DNA from: Methanobrevibacter sp. | GTDB lineage: Archaea > Methanobacteriota > Methanobacteria > Methanobacteriales > Methanobacteriaceae | DNA length: 64,000 nt | Direction: 5' to 3' | NCBI RefSeq assembly: GCF_017539065.1 | Contig: NZ_JAFYHP010000016.1 | Location: forward strand, 124,001-188,000 | Shown: piece by piece, positions 62,792-64,000 of the stretch | How the letters are laid out: each line of letters starts with the position of its first letter | Numbering within the stretch: position 1 is the stretch's first letter | Program-made: the position numbers and the translations under genes | Notes under the pieces: model-generated | Told to the model about the DNA's origin: nothing | What the model saw: the letters and a program-made list of their open reading frames with translations, nothing else | Database searches by the model: none

Positions 62792-64000
62792 ATGACTTAC
62801 AAAATAGAATTATCATCAGATGAAGTGCCAAAACAATGGTACAACATGCTTGCTGATTTACCTGCTGAGCTTCCAGCTCCTAAAAACAGTGAAGGTAAAG
62901 ACCAAATTTCAGCATTACAACTCGCTTTTACAAAAGGTGCTTTAGAACAAGAATTTGCTAGTGACCGTTATATAGATATTCCTAAGGAAGTTAGAGAATT
63001 ATATATGGAGATGGGAAGACCAACTCCATTGGTAAGAGCTAACAAACTTGAAGAATATTTAAACACTCCAGCTAAAATCTACTTTAAAAGGGAAGATACC
63101 TCTCCTACAGGTTCTCACAAATTGAACTCTGCAATTCCTCAAGCATATTTCGCTAAAAAAGAGGGTGTAGAAAGATTAACTACTGAAACCGGTGCAGGCC
63201 AATGGGGTACAGCTTTATCACTCGCATGTAACTTACTTGGTTTGGAATGTACAGTCTATATGGTTAAAGTATCATTCAATCAAAAGCCTGACAGGAAAAA
63301 CATCATGAATATTTATAATGGTAATGTTTATGCTTCACCTAGTGAAAATACCAAAGTTGGTCGTGAAGTTTTAGCTGATAATCCGGATCACCCAGGTTCC
63401 TTAGGTGTAGCTATTTCAGAAGCTATGGAAGAGGCTTTAGAGAATGATGAAGTCAAATATTCATTAGGAAGTGTTTTAAACCATGTAATGCTCCACCAAA
63501 CCATCATTGGTCAAGAGCTAAAAACACAATTGGAAATTGCTGAAGAAACTCCTGACGTGATGATTGCCTGTGCAGGTGGTGGAAGTAATTTTGCAGGATC
63601 CTTATTCCCATTCATTAAGGACAAGATTGATGGAAACTCAGATACAGAATTCATTGCTGTCGAACCTACTGCATGTCCTACACTTACTCAAGGAAGTTAT
63701 GATTATGACTTTGGAGATTCCAACGGTTTCACTCCAATGCTTAAGATGTTTACCTTAGGCCATGATTTCGTTGCTCCATCAGTACATGCTGGCGGTTTAA
63801 GATACCATGGAATGTCACCTATCGTTTCCCTTTTAACCAAAGAAGGTTATATTACTCCTAAAGCAGTCCATCAAACTGATTGTTTCGAAGCCGGTATCAT
63901 GTTTGCTCGTAATGAAGGTATATTACCTGCTCCTGAAACCACCCATGCAATTAGAGCTACAATCGATGAAGCTTTAAAATGTAAGGAAACCGGTGAAGAA
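62792..64000 (+). CDS. trpB2: Tryptophan synthase beta chain, TrpB2 type (cut by window edge)
   Basis: The first 403 residues of a PLP-dependent beta synthase that joins indole and serine. The extended N-terminus (about 75 residues before MGRPTPL) marks the TrpB2 branch, which does not pair tightly with TrpA. The PLP lysine is K110 in [42 protein letters not shown] and [13 protein letters not shown] are typical. No ribosome-binding site is visible and the TATA box is about 22 bases upstream, so the transcript is likely leaderless. trpA is not adjacent. The C-terminus continues beyond the window. Confidence 0.95.
   Translation, partial: MTYKIELSSDEVPKQWYNMLADLPAELPAPKNSEGKDQISALQLAFTKGALEQEFASDRYIDIPKEVRELYMEMGRPTPLVRANKLEEYLNTPAKIYFKREDTSPTGSHKLNSAIPQAYFAKKEGVERLTTETGAGQWGTALSLACNLLGLECTVYMVKVSFNQKPDRKNIMNIYNGNVYASPSENTKVGREVLADNPDHPGSLGVAISEAMEEALENDEVKYSLGSVLNHVMLHQTIIGQELKTQLEIAEETPDVMIACAGGGSNFAGSLFPFIKDKIDGNSDTEFIAVEPTACPTLTQGSYDYDFGDSNGFTPMLKMFTLGHDFVAPSVHAGGLRYHGMSPIVSLLTKEGYITPKAVHQTDCFEAGIMFARNEGILPAPETTHAIRATIDEALKCKETGEE

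Noticed and set aside
1..64000. tRNA or rRNA genes
   Set aside because: No cloverleaf-like sequence with a TTCGAAT-type T loop, nor any rRNA motif, was seen in the intergenic regions; a covariance scan would be decisive.

Overview
The window is a low-GC archaeal chromosome segment from a methanogen of the Methanobacteriales, most likely a Methanobrevibacter-type species. The evidence is gene content: heterodisulfide reductase HdrA, methanogenesis marker protein 11, thiol:fumarate reductase TfrA, DNA polymerase D small subunit, RadA, RPA, Orc1/Cdc6, an archaeal histone, Alba, cobamide and nickel-tetrapyrrole chelatase genes, and GGTGAT-type ribosome-binding sites. From memory, the order glyA-hdrA-permease-radA-rpa and the block around cdc6-pyrB follow Methanothermobacter thermautotrophicus. 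No database was searched.

Layout. 0-7.7 kb: glyA (partial), hdrA, an AEC permease, radA, rpa. 7.9-20.5 kb: a surface-polysaccharide island with two minus-strand operons. One runs from two tiny paralogous membrane proteins through a CDP-glycerol-type glycerophosphotransferase and three GT2 enzymes to a sugar-1-phosphate transferase. The other is the dTDP-rhamnose operon, which carries a secreted barnase-like ribonuclease and a barstar-like inhibitor between rfbD and rfbA. 20.6-24.8 kb: leuCDB, a 40-residue membrane peptide, ribH, marker 11. 24.9-29 kb: a GT2 enzyme with an ectodomain, a double-domain PurE, a UbiD-family decarboxylase. 29.2-36.1 kb: a segment bounded by two inverted copies of a structured element of about 0.55-0.6 kb. 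Each copy encodes a homologous 28-29 residue hydrophobic peptide. Between them lie a radical SAM gene, thiL, two His-rich CbiX/CfbA-type chelatase genes, a DUF35 protein and two pilin-like Cys-rich proteins. 36-45 kb: MgtE-type transporter with PhoU/TrkA-C partner, cobJ, polD small subunit, fucA, a small RHH protein, UPF0147, cbiG, cbiB, a DUF2299-type protein.

45.1-45.8 kb is a replication origin: six mini-ORB repeats next to orc1/cdc6. Isolated full-length copies of the same box occur at 13.96 kb and 55.63 kb. 46.9-64 kb: pyrB, hisG, histone, dadD, tfrA, ribK, a canonical FMN riboswitch in front of ribB, a permuted GATase/CobQ-like enzyme, gatA, HAD and TIM-barrel proteins, leuA, alba, a PHP protein, a DUF1786 protein, and trpB2 behind paired TGTACA boxes.

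Highlights for follow-up: (1) barnase/barstar inside an archaeal rhamnose operon; (2) the inverted pair of structured elements with a conserved mini membrane peptide; (3) a bacterial-style FMN riboswitch on an archaeal-type ribB; (4) the two half-size membrane proteins with exactly swapped loop charges; (5) origin boxes far from the origin. No rRNA, tRNA, CRISPR array or intact insertion sequence was recognised.
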